From NCBI GenBank assembly GCA_016196035.1, contig JACPYM010000051.1:1-64000 (forward strand): a stretch of 64,000 bases of DNA, written 5' to 3'. Below the pieces are notes generated by a model. It did not search any database, was not told where the DNA came from, and was given only the letters and a program-made list of their open reading frames with translations. The translations under genes were made by a program, and so were the position numbers. This document shows positions 9,205 to 17,994 of this stretch, piece by piece. Source of the DNA: Acidobacteriota bacterium (GTDB taxonomy: Bacteria; Acidobacteriota; Blastocatellia; RBC074). Position 1 is the stretch's first letter; the number at the start of each line of letters is the position of its first letter.

Positions 9205-9470
9205 AGTGAGTTGCTCCTTTCTGAAACGTGATTGGTGATGAAGAGGTCCCGGTGGTTTGTGCCGGTCGCAAAAACGCCCCTTTGCTGTTGCATTACTGGC
9301 GGCTTGTTTTGCGGGCGGCGTAGCTCGCAGTAACAGAGCCAGAGCACCCCACCGAACCAAATGAGCAGCCCGGCGCAGGCCAGACCACTGAGCAGTAAGG
9401 AGAGGAATTCCAGCGCACCCATCAGCCACATCTGCGTGGCTTGTAAGCTCTCAATCATTTCAACTGGCAT
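9201..9470 (-). CDS. Small single-pass membrane protein coupled to the cytochrome/PHM gene
   Basis: An 89-residue protein with one long hydrophobic stretch (GALEFLSLLLSGLACAGLLI and on to about residue 43) and a basic cytoplasm-facing tail. I do not recognise a family. A strong AGGAGG site lies 6 nt before the ATG at 9470. Its stop overlaps the cytochrome/PHM start in an ATGA, so the two are almost certainly co-translated; a role in membrane docking or assembly of that enzyme is inference. Confidence 0.72.
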   Translation of the reverse strand: MPVEMIESLQATQMWLMGALEFLSLLLSGLACAGLLIWFGGVLWLCYCELRRPQNKPPVMQQQRGVFATGTNHRDLFITNHVSERSNSL

Positions 9471-9732
9471 GGTGAACCTCCTCTGGGAAAGGTCGTTGCT
9501 GATTTCGCGAGCAGGCGGCAAGTCCCGGCATCCGCCACGTTGCGCCTGCGTTTTTCTGTCGGCAATTGAGAGAGCGGAAAAGCCGTGCGCATCCCCTCAC
9601 GATTCGTGAAAAAAATTGTTGTGCTTGGGCGCGAGTGCTAGACTGCGCCGCGTTTGGCCCAACCAGCAGTACCTTTCAAGGCCGAGGCTTCCAGAAATAC
9701 CGGCACCGACAGCAAACGACTAGGAGGTGCGC

Positions 9733-10296
9733 ATGGCAGACAATATCACGCAATTGCTACGGGATTGGGGCGCGGGTGATCAGCGCGCGTTGGATCAGTT
9801 AATGCCACTGGTCTATGACGAATTGCGCCGTTTGGCCCGCCGCCATTTACGGCACGAATTGCACCAGCACAGCCTGCAACCGACCATGCTCGTGCACGAA
9901 GCCTACCTGCGGTTGGCCGATCAACCGCAAGTCAGTTGGGAAAATCGCGCGCAGTTCTTTGGGCTGGCCGCCAAGCTCATGCGCAACATTCTGGTGGATC
10001 ATGTCCGCGCACGGCAGGCTGACAAACGCGGCGGCGGGGCGTTGCAGGTTTCGCTCAGCGCCGTTGATCAACTGGGCCGCGTTGCGCAAGAGCCGGAAGT
10101 GGAATTGCTAGCGCTGGATGCCGCGTTGGAACGTTTGGCCGCGTACAGCCCACAACACAGCCGGTTGGTGGAATTGCGTTTCTTCGGCGGACTGACGATT
10201 CCCGAAACGGCAGAAGTCATGGGCCTTTCACACGCCACGGTCGAACGCAATTGGACTTTTGCCCGCGCCTGGCTGCGCAATGAATTGAGCAGATGA
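9733..10296 (+). CDS. ECF-type sigma factor
   Basis: A 187-residue RNA polymerase sigma factor of the group common in Acidobacteria and Planctomycetes. Region 2 covers about 1-95 (DQLMPLVYDELRRLARRHLR, LVHEAYLRL, RAQFFGLAAKLMRNILVDHVRARQADKRGGG), region 4 about 125-187, with a helix-turn-helix LTIPETAEVMGLSHATVERNW. An AGGAGG site 5 nt before the ATG at 9733 fixes the start; a GTG 6 nt earlier is within that site. A Ser/Thr kinase gene follows downstream, the common genomic pairing in which the kinase is thought to control the sigma factor. Confidence 0.93.
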   Translation: MADNITQLLRDWGAGDQRALDQLMPLVYDELRRLARRHLRHELHQHSLQPTMLVHEAYLRLADQPQVSWENRAQFFGLAAKLMRNILVDHVRARQADKRGGGALQVSLSAVDQLGRVAQEPEVELLALDAALERLAAYSPQHSRLVELRFFGGLTIPETAEVMGLSHATVERNWTFARAWLRNELSR

Positions 10297-10336
10297 TTTC
10301 AGGTACGGTACGGAGAGCGGTTGCGACCTAATTGTT

Positions 10337-10357
10337 CGACAAGCTGCCAGCTTGTCG
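10337..10357. repeat. CGACAAGCTG palindrome, copy 1
   Basis: Perfect 10-bp arms (CGACAAGCTG and its complement) around one base. Further copies at 10847-10867, 22215-22235 and 22277-22297 differ only in the central base. A related form, CAGCAAGCTG, is at 17885-17905. Confidence 0.9.
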
Positions 10358-10386
10358 CGGCGTGGCCGTTGAACTATAGAAGCGCT

Positions 10387-10527
10387 ACACCAAGATGCCC
10401 GGAATGCGCCGGTACAGAACCGGGAGCGATAGCGACTGGGTAACGCGGCGTGAAACCTCTGCGGAGTACCCGGTCGCTATCGCTCCCGGTTCCGTACCGC
10501 TGGCTTTCCTACCCGACATCTTGGTGT
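10387..10527. repeat. Long composite inverted repeat
   Basis: The outer arms 10387-10397 and 10517-10527 match exactly, and the inner arms 10411-10436 and 10473-10498 match almost exactly and carry a CGGGAGCGATAGCGAC word. It lies in the 637-nt gap between the sigma factor and kinase genes, which holds only repeats: no convincing gene is present there. Confidence 0.85.
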
Positions 10528-10642
10528 GTTTCCCCTATAGATCGGTTTGCAATTGCGTGTACGGTTTGTCGTCCCGGCTTTAGCCGGAAGATTGGCAAGC
10601 TTTCCGGCTAATGGTCTTTGAAAAATAGGTTTAACAAAACGT

Positions 10643-10749
10643 ACTGCCAAGGGTAAGGCAGGTTAATAACCTGCCTTACTCCTGAACGCTATTCTGGCCG
10701 CGCTGAGTGTTCGCTGCCAAGGGTAAGGCAGGTTATTAACCTGCCTTAC
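10643..10749. repeat. Pair of GTAAGGCAGGTT palindromes
   Basis: Two nearly identical copies, 10643-10679 and 10713-10749, of a CTGCCAAGG flank followed by a palindrome with 12-bp arms GTAAGGCAGGTT. They are spaced 70 nt apart, start to start. The palindrome at 21487-21527 uses a similar word (GTAGGACAGGTT). Confidence 0.88.
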
Positions 10750-10846
10750 CGACTTCTGTTAAATCAATTTTTCAAAAGCCATAAGCTGGGACTACAAACC
10801 CGTACATTGATCTGCAAACTGATCTAATGGGCTAGCAGCCGGACTT

Positions 10847-10867
10847 CGACAAGCTGGCAGCTTGTCG
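10847..10867. repeat. CGACAAGCTG palindrome, copy 2
   Basis: Same 10-bp arms as the copy at 10337, with the opposite central base. It ends 66 nt before the kinase start, so it could lie in the leader of that mRNA. Confidence 0.9.
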
Positions 10868-10933
10868 GACATCCAAGCGACCGGCTTAGCTGGATGGCCA
10901 ATCGCTGCCTAAACATTCGGAGACAATTACCAA

Positions 10934-13756
10934 ATGAAACCGCTTCCCAACCAAGCCCGAGTCGAAGCCCTCTTTCATGGAACGCTGGAACAGCAACCGG
11001 CAGCGCGCGCCGCCTTTCTCTCACATGCCTGCGCGGGGGATCAGCGCTTGCTGGAGGCGGTCGAGGCTTTACTGGCAGCACACGATCAATCCTGGAGCCT
11101 GCTCGATCAGCGCCACGCTGGGGCCGAGTTCGACAGCACCTCCGCGCCGACTAGGAATTTGCCGCCAGCACCACAGCCCGCCCATAAGCCCGTTTTATAT
11201 TCATCAGGCGACAGCGTGCGCGAAGGCCGCTTCGTCACGGGCGCAATGCTAGCCGAGCGTTACCGCCTCGTCGGCTTGCTGGGCAAAGGCGGGATGGGCG
11301 AGGTCTACAAAGCCGAGGATTTGAAACTCAACCAGACCGTCGCGCTCAAGTTTCTGCCCGAAAGCATTGCGCTCGACGGTGGGATGCTGGCCCGCTTTCA
11401 CAACGAAGTGCGCATCGCGCGACAGGTCGCCCATCCGAATGTTTGCCGCGTCTACGACATTGGCGAAGTCGAGGGACTGCATTTTCTCTCGATGGAGTTT
11501 ATTGATGGTGAGGACTTGAGCAGCCTGCTGCGGCGCATCGGACGATTGCCGGGCGATAAGGCAGTGGAGTTGGCGCGGCAGATGTGCGCGGGGCTGGCGG
11601 CGGCGCACGAAGCGGGCGTGCTGCATCGTGACTTGAAACCGGCCAACGTGATGATTGACGGGCGCGGCAAAGCGCGCATCACCGACTTTGGCTTGGCGGT
11701 GGTGAGTGAAGAGTTGCGCGGCGAAGAAGTCATGGCAGGCACGCCGGCGTACATGGCTCCTGAGCAGTTGACGGGTAAGGAAGCCACTCAGCGCAGCGAC
11801 ATCTATGCCTTGGGTTTGGTGCTCTACGAACTGTTTACCGGCAAGCGAGTCTTCGAAGCAAAAAGTATTCAAGAACTGATCTCTTTGCACGAGAAGTCCA
11901 CACCGCCGACGCCCTCGAGTCACGTGAAAGACATTGACCCGCTGGCCGAGCGCGTGATTCTGCGCTGTTTGGCAAAAGACCCAAAGGCCAGACCGGCCTC
12001 GGCAGTACAAGTGGCGCTGGCGTTGCCGGGCGGTGATCCGCTGGCAGCGGCGTTGGCGATGGGCGAGATGCCTTCGCCGGAGATGGTCGCGGCTTCAGGG
12101 CAAAAGACCGGGCTGCGTCCGCCGGTTGCGGTCGTGTGCTTGATTGCCATCATCGTCGGCCTGCTCGCGCTGGTGTATGACCAAAGCCGCAGGAGGATGT
12201 TTGACGTAACCCCGTTTGAACATTCGCCTGAAATCCTGTCGCAAAAGGCGCGCGAAATCAGCGCGCAACTCGGTTACCCGGAACGTCCGACCGACAGCGC
12301 GCATGGCTTTGAGTATGATGGCGCTTATCTAAACTACGTCCGGCGACAAATTCCCGCCCGCGAATGGTGGCAGCGTTTCAGCCGAAGTCGGCCTGCTCCT
12401 ATCTTCTTTTGGTATCGGAAAAGTCCTCAACAACTTCTGCCAAAAGATGACCCTGATCCTACGCTATGGGGCCAGCCTCCTGATATGTCGCGGGTGCGGG
12501 AAAACGATCCGCCACAGACGCCAGGCATGGTGTGCATCAGGTTGGATATGCAAGGACGGCTGCTGCGCTTTTCCGCCGAACCACCGGCGCTTGATGAAGG
12601 GCCAAGCCATTCGTCACAACCTACGCAGGATAATTGGGCTAGACTCTTTTCAGCCGCCGAGATTGATGTCGCACGTCTGACCGCAACTGAACCGAAATGG
12701 ACGCCACCCTCGGCCTTTGACACGCGCGCGGCGTGGAGCGGGGCATTCCCGGAACAGCCTGATTTGCCGCTGCGCGTGGAAGCCGCCGCCTGGCACGGCA
12801 AGCCAGTTTACTTTGAAGTGATTGGTCCGTGGACGACGCCTAATCGAGGAGTGGCGGTTCAACTTCCCAGTAAAATGCTCGTTTGGTTTTTGACCGTTAC
12901 CTACTGGGCTATCTTGCTGTTTGGCGGGTGGCTGGCGTTGCGTAACCTACGTCAGGGGCGGAGTGACCGTAAGGGTGCATTTAGGTTAATGGCCTATATA
13001 TTCCTAAGCCATCAAGTCGCCATATACCTTGGTTCACAGATGACAGCAGTGAACGAGCTCATGTGCTTTTATCTCGCATGCTTCACTTGGATTTTATACA
13101 TGTCGCTTGAACCTTATGTCAGGCGGCGTTGGCCCGACATGCTAATTTCCTGGAACCGGGTCTTGGCGGGGAAGGTGCGCGATCCTTTAGTGGGCAGAGA
13201 TATGTTGTTCGGCATTTTGGCCATAATCCTGCTCAGTCTTCTCTTTAGATTGATTTTTCTGCTGAGGATACATCTTTTTGATTTAGCACCCTTCCCTGGG
13301 GCTGCGGTGACACCACTGAAAATCCTGAGTAGCTTGCGCCTAACCATCAGCAGTCTGGTGATCCTTCCCCACTGGGCAATGTTCATTGCATTGTGGTTCC
13401 TCTTCTTCTTTTTTCTGCTGCGTATCCTGGTGCGCCGTGATTGGCTGGCTATAGCGCTCTTCGCACTCATCGCTGGCCTGGCGGGGTATGATGGCAGTTG
13501 GGTAGATTTGGCCACTGGGATGTTGCTTTGGTTGATTGGGGCCCTTTTGATGTGGCGTTATGGGTTGGTGGCATTTGCCAGCTTCCTACTCACCAGCTAT
13601 GCGCTTAACAACTTCCCCTACACACTCGACTTTTCACGATGGTATGCAGCAGCAGGCCTGATTCCATTGATTGCTCTGCTGGCGCTGGCTTCGGTTGCGT
13701 TTTACACCTCGCTGGGTGGGCAGAAGGTGTTTCAAGTCAGCCTGCTGGATGAATGA
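10934..13756 (+). CDS. Membrane Ser/Thr protein kinase (PknB-like)
   Basis: A 940-residue kinase. Residues 1-60 are a helical N-domain (VEALFHGTLEQQPAARAAFLSHACAGD) typical of acidobacterial kinases paired with ECF sigma factors. The catalytic domain spans about 110-370: LGKGGMGEVYKAED, the VALKFL lysine, HRDLKPANV with Asp233, DFG at 251-253 and GTPAYMAPEQ, so it should be active. A first membrane segment follows near 397-414, then an extracytoplasmic region of about 230 residues, then about eight membrane segments from 648 to the end. The polytopic C-terminus is unusual and may be a sensor. The sigma-factor gene upstream is its likely partner. Confidence 0.92.
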   Translation: MKPLPNQARVEALFHGTLEQQPAARAAFLSHACAGDQRLLEAVEALLAAHDQSWSLLDQRHAGAEFDSTSAPTRNLPPAPQPAHKPVLYSSGDSVREGRFVTGAMLAERYRLVGLLGKGGMGEVYKAEDLKLNQTVALKFLPESIALDGGMLARFHNEVRIARQVAHPNVCRVYDIGEVEGLHFLSMEFIDGEDLSSLLRRIGRLPGDKAVELARQMCAGLAAAHEAGVLHRDLKPANVMIDGRGKARITDFGLAVVSEELRGEEVMAGTPAYMAPEQLTGKEATQRSDIYALGLVLYELFTGKRVFEAKSIQELISLHEKSTPPTPSSHVKDIDPLAERVILRCLAKDPKARPASAVQVALALPGGDPLAAALAMGEMPSPEMVAASGQKTGLRPPVAVVCLIAIIVGLLALVYDQSRRRMFDVTPFEHSPEILSQKAREISAQLGYPERPTDSAHGFEYDGAYLNYVRRQIPAREWWQRFSRSRPAPIFFWYRKSPQQLLPKDDPDPTLWGQPPDMSRVRENDPPQTPGMVCIRLDMQGRLLRFSAEPPALDEGPSHSSQPTQDNWARLFSAAEIDVARLTATEPKWTPPSAFDTRAAWSGAFPEQPDLPLRVEAAAWHGKPVYFEVIGPWTTPNRGVAVQLPSKMLVWFLTVTYWAILLFGGWLALRNLRQGRSDRKGAFRLMAYIFLSHQVAIYLGSQMTAVNELMCFYLACFTWILYMSLEPYVRRRWPDMLISWNRVLAGKVRDPLVGRDMLFGILAIILLSLLFRLIFLLRIHLFDLAPFPGAAVTPLKILSSLRLTISSLVILPHWAMFIALWFLFFFFLLRILVRRDWLAIALFALIAGLAGYDGSWVDLATGMLLWLIGALLMWRYGLVAFASFLLTSYALNNFPYTLDFSRWYAAAGLIPLIALLALASVAFYTSLGGQKVFQVSLLDE

Positions 13757-13762
13757 ATCTGA

Positions 13763-13868
13763 ACCTGGGTACGCACCGCTGCCAGCGTGCAGGAGTGATT
13801 CATAGACACTGTGGCTCCGACTATAGCAATCGCCAAGTCGGCACGCTGGCAGCGCTGCGTACCCAGGT
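13763..13868. repeat. 28-bp inverted repeat downstream of the kinase
   Basis: Arm 13763-13790 matches the complement of 13841-13868 with one mismatch. It lies 6 nt after the kinase stop and reaches the end of the convergent gene, so it may end transcription from both sides. Confidence 0.88.
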
Positions 13869-13872
13869 CTGG

Positions 13873-14457
13873 CTATTTCTTCTTCCGCTTGATATTGACC
13901 AGTCGCGCCGGATAGATGCCGAAATTTTCGACCTCGATGGTGTTCCCGCTCTTAGCACGCACGCGGGCGGCGGGGAACAGCGTGCCTTCGACATCGCCGT
14001 CTTCCTGCACGAAAAGCTCAATGTACGTGAACGGGTAATCCACCGAACGCGCGCCGCGCCGCAATTCGCCAAAGCCCAGCCAGCGTTCGGCGACGGCGGA
14101 AATCTTGCGCCCGTCTTCGGTTTGCGTCACCCAAACAGCGTTGAGGTCACGGCTCAGTCCGCTGCCGATTTGGATGGTGCCGTGCTTTTCTTTCGACACG
14201 GCGTCCCAGAATTTGTCCTGCCCGTCGCGTTTCAACAAATCCAGCAGACGGGTGACTTCGGCTTCCGGCGTGATGTTGTTGATCGTCAGTGTGAAGAAAT
14301 CGGTGACGGCGCCGCGCGGGCCGCCGATGTAGGTGATGTTGCCCCGGTAAACTTCTTTGCCGGCGCGGTTGGTTTGCGCGTTGGCCGGTGGGGTAGCCAG
14401 CAACAGCACAAATAGCGACAATACCAGATGCATCAAGGTTGTGATTTTGCTTTGCAT
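13873..14457 (-). CDS. Secreted protein of unknown function
   Basis: A 194-residue protein with a clear signal peptide (MQSKITTLMHLVLSLFVLLL, cleaved after PANA). The mature part begins with YRGNITYIGGPRGAVTDFFTLTINNITPEAEV and ends in a basic IKRKKK tail; it looks like a mixed beta domain. I recognise no family. The start is supported by a GGAGGA site. It is convergent with the kinase gene. Confidence 0.7.
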   Translation of the reverse strand: MQSKITTLMHLVLSLFVLLLATPPANAQTNRAGKEVYRGNITYIGGPRGAVTDFFTLTINNITPEAEVTRLLDLLKRDGQDKFWDAVSKEKHGTIQIGSGLSRDLNAVWVTQTEDGRKISAVAERWLGFGELRRGARSVDYPFTYIELFVQEDGDVEGTLFPAARVRAKSGNTIEVENFGIYPARLVNIKRKKK

Positions 14458-14555
14458 AGTTCCTCCGAATCATGAAAACAGGTTGCACGCGAAGATACGG
14501 GCAACCTGCGCGGACGGATTTATGGTCAATGCGCCATAGTCGTTTCAACTTCAGG

Positions 14556-14942
14556 CTAGAGCGCGGAAAAAGCGCTGGCTAAATCCGCGATGCCCGTTTT
14601 CAAAGCGCTGATCGCCTCGGCCAGCGTCGCACAAGGCGCGGTGTTGACCAAATGCGCATCGCCAAAATCCGCGCTCGTCCACATGTAAGAATGCTGCCCA
14701 ACCGTCAGCGTCCCGTGCCATTGCGCTGGTTTAGCCCCTGGCTCTACAAAGATGTCAAAGGTGACGTAAAAACGCCGCTGCTCCCAACTCTCAGCGCCGG
14801 TTTGAACAATCAGACACCCCCAGACCGTGAAGCCGTAATGGTCGCCATCCTTTTCGTTGCTATATTCCCATTCAGATAGGTTTGGGAAGGCCGCTTTCAC
14901 TTGGTTTAAGACAGGCTCAATTTCTGTCTGGGCGAGAAACAT
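14556..14942 (-). CDS. Hypothetical protein, 128 aa
   Basis: A soluble protein without a signal peptide (MFLAQTEIEPVLNQVKAAFPNLSEWEYSNE). It has alternating strands rich in Trp and Tyr (HYGFTVWGCLIVQTG, RRFYVTFDIFVEPG, WHGTLTVGQHSYMW) and a C-terminal helix. An AAAGGAG site precedes the ATG. I do not recognise a family and its neighbours give no clue. Confidence 0.62.
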   Translation of the reverse strand: MFLAQTEIEPVLNQVKAAFPNLSEWEYSNEKDGDHYGFTVWGCLIVQTGAESWEQRRFYVTFDIFVEPGAKPAQWHGTLTVGQHSYMWTSADFGDAHLVNTAPCATLAEAISALKTGIADLASAFSAL

Positions 14943-14988
14943 CGTTGGCTCCTTTCAGGTCGAATCTTCCCATGCGCGCCGCTGCCTG

Positions 14989-16230
14989 TTATTCAACCTT
15001 GATCGGTTGGGTGACGATTTGCATTTGCCGCCCAGCCTGCAGCGACTGAATGGCTGCCACGTTGTGCGCCACTTCGTCTTTGCCCGCGTGCAACCCGACC
15101 TGGATGGCAAACATTCGCGTCTCGTTCGGTTTCAGCTTGGGCACGCGCCCGGCTTTGCGTTCGATACTGCGATTGGCAGGCGAACTCGTGCCCGGTTCCA
15201 GCCCGGTGACGTAGCCTTCCTCCAGCGCTGTCGTATTTTTCCAGAGCGTGAAGTAAGGCAGTTGCGAAATGTCATAACGCATCGTCACAGCCCGGTCGCC
15301 CGCCGCGTTGTGCAACAGCACGCTCGTCAGGTTGGTGGCATCGGCGAACGGCTCGATCAGATAAACCTGTTCGACGAAGCCTTTGGTTGGCGCGACATAT
15401 TCGGCAAAGCTGGCGGTGCTTTTGGCCGCGTGCGCGTTGAAGGGCGTAATGCGTTTGACCGCGCCGACAAAGCGCGCGCCTTTTTCCAGCAGCGGCGGGC
15501 CGTAGTTGGCGTGATAGATCAATTCGAACTCCTGCTCATACGCACTGTAGTTCGTCAGGCTATCCTGAAGGCGGAAGCTGGTTGCACCGGGCGCAGTCGA
15601 AATCTCCGTCCAGATTTCGAGCTTCGGGCCGTAAAACATCCGCTCGTCCACGCGGCCACGGATGTGCAGCGCGTTGGGCGGTTGCGGATCAACGATGATC
15701 TCGACTTCCGAAGCAGGCGTATTGCCGAGCTTGCCGTGCAGCGTCAAATCCATCTCGGCTTCGTCGCCGGTGTTGTTGATGAATTTGTCTTTGCCGGGAT
15801 GGCCCGCCCATTCCAGGCCGCATCGCACCAGCCATTCGTTGAAGCCTTCGAGCCAGCCCAGGCCGCCCCGGCTTTGCAGATTGATCAACGACGGATGCAC
15901 GACCTCTTTCACGGGCGAATCCCAACCCAATCGCAGGTCGCCCGACTCGACGCGCAAGACGTTCATGCCGCGCGTGGGGATGACGATGAACCGCAGCTTG
16001 CCGTTATCAACAGCGATGACTTCGACGCCTTCCTGCTTGCCGCCGTGCAAGGTGTATTTCTGGATTGACCACGGCCCGCTTGAGGGGAACGGCATGTCGC
16101 GGTCAGTCACTTGCCAGGTTTCGAGGCGGATGTTGCGCGCGGTGCTGGTGAGCGTTTGGTGGAAGGGGCCGTATTTTTGTGCGTTCACGGTGGTGGCGGT
16201 CAAAAGCATGATGCAGACAAGTTTTAACAA
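14989..16230 (-). CDS. DUF4432/aldose-1-epimerase-like secreted protein
   Basis: A 413-residue protein with a signal peptide (about 17 residues, ending VNA) and a galactose-mutarotase-like beta fold. The pattern [24 protein letters not shown], the [20 protein letters not shown] segment and later [15 protein letters not shown] match the DUF4432 group of aldose-epimerase relatives. The likely substrate is a sugar or glycan end in the periplasm; activity is not proven. It stands alone. Confidence 0.82.
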   Translation of the reverse strand: MLKLVCIMLLTATTVNAQKYGPFHQTLTSTARNIRLETWQVTDRDMPFPSSGPWSIQKYTLHGGKQEGVEVIAVDNGKLRFIVIPTRGMNVLRVESGDLRLGWDSPVKEVVHPSLINLQSRGGLGWLEGFNEWLVRCGLEWAGHPGKDKFINNTGDEAEMDLTLHGKLGNTPASEVEIIVDPQPPNALHIRGRVDERMFYGPKLEIWTEISTAPGATSFRLQDSLTNYSAYEQEFELIYHANYGPPLLEKGARFVGAVKRITPFNAHAAKSTASFAEYVAPTKGFVEQVYLIEPFADATNLTSVLLHNAAGDRAVTMRYDISQLPYFTLWKNTTALEEGYVTGLEPGTSSPANRSIERKAGRVPKLKPNETRMFAIQVGLHAGKDEVAHNVAAIQSLQAGRQMQIVTQPIKVE

Positions 16231-16261
16231 GTGGGGCCTCCAGTAGATTGAGAGGGTAGAG

Positions 16262-16597
16262 TCAGGCTTGGTTGTCGTCGGTTGATGGCGCTGGGGGTAA
16301 TTGACGGCGTGCGAGTTCGGAGCTTAAGCGGTTTCGCTCGTGTTCTGAGCGTTCAAGCGCCTGTGCGCGGTGCTCAGCCTCGCTCTTCCAATGGTCAGTT
16401 TCACGCTTCGCGCGTTCGACTTCAGCCAGCCATTTGTCGCGCTCCGCCCGCCGCCCCAGTTCGATAAGGACAGTGGTCAATTCAGCCATGATTTCTTTAT
16501 GCCGCTGTTCCTGCTTTTCACTCTGCTTTTCCAGCCGGGCCAGGCGCTCCTCAAAGGTGAAGAGCGGCTTCAGAAGGTCCCAAAAGAATTTCCACAT
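16262..16597 (-). CDS. Small coiled-coil protein B
   Basis: A 111-residue protein beginning [29 protein letters not shown], followed by an unbroken, charged coiled coil to about residue 95 and a Pro-rich tail. The aromatic N-terminus could be an amphipathic membrane anchor. It overlaps the upstream small coiled-coil gene by 47 nt and has its own AAGGAGG site. I recognise no family; the two probably act as a pair. Confidence 0.62.
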   Translation of the reverse strand: MWKFFWDLLKPLFTFEERLARLEKQSEKQEQRHKEIMAELTTVLIELGRRAERDKWLAEVERAKRETDHWKSEAEHRAQALERSEHERNRLSSELARRQLPPAPSTDDNQA

Positions 16598-16781
16598 CTG
16601 CCCGCCTCCTTTTCAATTCAGCCATCAGCCGGTCATTTTCAGCATCAAGTAAGGCGATGCGTTCCCAACGCTCATCGCTCTCACGTTGGCGCTCTTGCAA
16701 AATCGCAGTCATGCGGATCAACTCTTCCTTGAATTTCTCCCACTCGCTTTGCGGGATTTCCAGCGTGATCATTTTTTCCAT
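16551..16781 (-). CDS. Small coiled-coil protein A
   Basis: A 76-residue, highly charged helical protein (LEIPQSEWEKFKEELIRMTAILQERQRESDERWERIALLDAENDRL) that should form a coiled coil. An AAGGAGG site 7 nt before the ATG supports translation. It overlaps the next gene by 47 nt. Function unknown; a hetero-coiled-coil with its neighbour is inference. Confidence 0.6.
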   Translation of the reverse strand: MEKMITLEIPQSEWEKFKEELIRMTAILQERQRESDERWERIALLDAENDRLMAELKRRRADVEILLGPSEAALHL

Positions 16782-16856
16782 CGCAAGACCTCCTTATGTC
16801 ACGCATCGTAGCACAGCCGCCCAGCAAAAGCGGCTGTGCTATGTCACGCCGGTTGT

Positions 16857-17864
16857 TCACAGCTTGATAATCAGCTTACCTTGGTTCGAACCTTCAAACA
16901 GCTTGTTCAACGCCGTCGGCGCGCTCTGCAACCCTTCGACGACTTCGACGCGGTATTTGAGCTTGCCTTGCATGAACCATTCGCCCAAATCCTTCATCGC
17001 CTCCTGCGCGCGCGGCATGTAATCGGTCACGATGAAGCCTTGCACCTTGGCGCGTTTGGCGAGGATGTTGACGAGGTTGTAGGGGCCGGGCACGGGCGCG
17101 GTCGCGTTGTATTGCGAGATCAAGCCACAAACTGAAATGCGCGCGCCCAGATTGATCTGGCCCAGGATGGCATCGAAGATTTCGCCGCCGACGTTCTCGA
17201 AATCAATATCAATCCCGTTCGGACAGGCGCGGCGCAAGGCTGCGGACACTTTCTCCGTCTTGTAATTGATCGCCGCGTCAAAGCCGAGTTCCTCCACGAT
17301 CCATTTGCATTTGTCGTCGCTGCCCGCGATGCCGACGACGCGGCAGCCTTTGATTTTGCCGATCTGCCCGACCAGCGAACCGACCGCGCCTGCTGCTGCC
17401 GACACGACCAGCGTTTCGCCCGGCTGCGGATTGCAAATATCCAGCAAGCCGAAATAGGCCGTCAGCCCGATGTGGCCGAACAGGCCCAGATAGGCCGTCA
17501 ACGGCAGGCCCGGCCTGTCCGGCAGTTTGCTCACCCCCCGGCCATCGCTGACCACGTATTCCTGCCAGCCGAACATGCCTTGCACGGTTTCGCCAACGTT
17601 GAAATTGGGATTCTTCGATTCCTCGATGACGCCGACTCCGCCGCCTTCCATCACCGCGCCCAACGGGATTTCGTCGCGGTACGAACCGCCTTCGCGCACC
17701 CAGCCGCGATTGGCCGGATCGAGCGACAGATACAGCGCGCGCACCAGCACCTGGCCGTCTTGCAGCTCAGGTACAGTTTCTTCCGTCCATTGAAAATTGG
17801 CCTCGGTCAAATTGCCGACCGGGCGCGAAATCAGCCGCCATTGGTGATTGATTCGTTGAGACAT
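16857..17864 (-). CDS. NADPH-dependent medium-chain reductase (CurA/leukotriene-B4-dehydrogenase type)
   Basis: A 335-residue zinc-free MDR-family reductase that would reduce alpha,beta-unsaturated ketones or aldehydes with NADPH. The N-terminal catalytic domain includes LVRALYLSLDPANRGW and the mid-region AYFGLLDIC. The Rossmann motif is VVSAAAGAVGSLVGQIGKIKG. The FENVGGEIFDAIL and C-terminal GKLIIKL segments are typical of the family. Length is normal. It is a lone gene; the gap before the exporter gene holds two palindromes. Confidence 0.9.
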   Translation of the reverse strand: MSQRINHQWRLISRPVGNLTEANFQWTEETVPELQDGQVLVRALYLSLDPANRGWVREGGSYRDEIPLGAVMEGGGVGVIEESKNPNFNVGETVQGMFGWQEYVVSDGRGVSKLPDRPGLPLTAYLGLFGHIGLTAYFGLLDICNPQPGETLVVSAAAGAVGSLVGQIGKIKGCRVVGIAGSDDKCKWIVEELGFDAAINYKTEKVSAALRRACPNGIDIDFENVGGEIFDAILGQINLGARISVCGLISQYNATAPVPGPYNLVNILAKRAKVQGFIVTDYMPRAQEAMKDLGEWFMQGKLKYRVEVVEGLQSAPTALNKLFEGSNQGKLIIKL

Positions 17865-17884
17865 TGCTGTTCCTCAAAACTGTA

Positions 17885-17978
17885 CAGCAAGCTGCCAGCT
17901 TGCTGCGGTCTTTACTTACGCGCGCACTGGCCGCCAGTCGTTCGACCAGCCGCCCGGCAGCAGGCTGGCAGCCTGCTG
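17885..17978. repeat. Two AGCAAGCTG-type palindromes
   Basis: Perfect palindromes at 17885-17905 (arms CAGCAAGCTG) and 17958-17978 (arms CAGCAGGCTG), each with a single central base. They lie between the MDR reductase and the ThrE-like exporter and are variants of the CGACAAGCTG family. Confidence 0.88.
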
Positions 17979-17994
17979 TACCTTGCGCAGCACG

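Noticed and set aside
14857..16068. A 403-codon open frame opposite the DUF4432 gene
   Set aside because: Antisense shadow; the minus-strand product has a signal peptide and clear family motifs.
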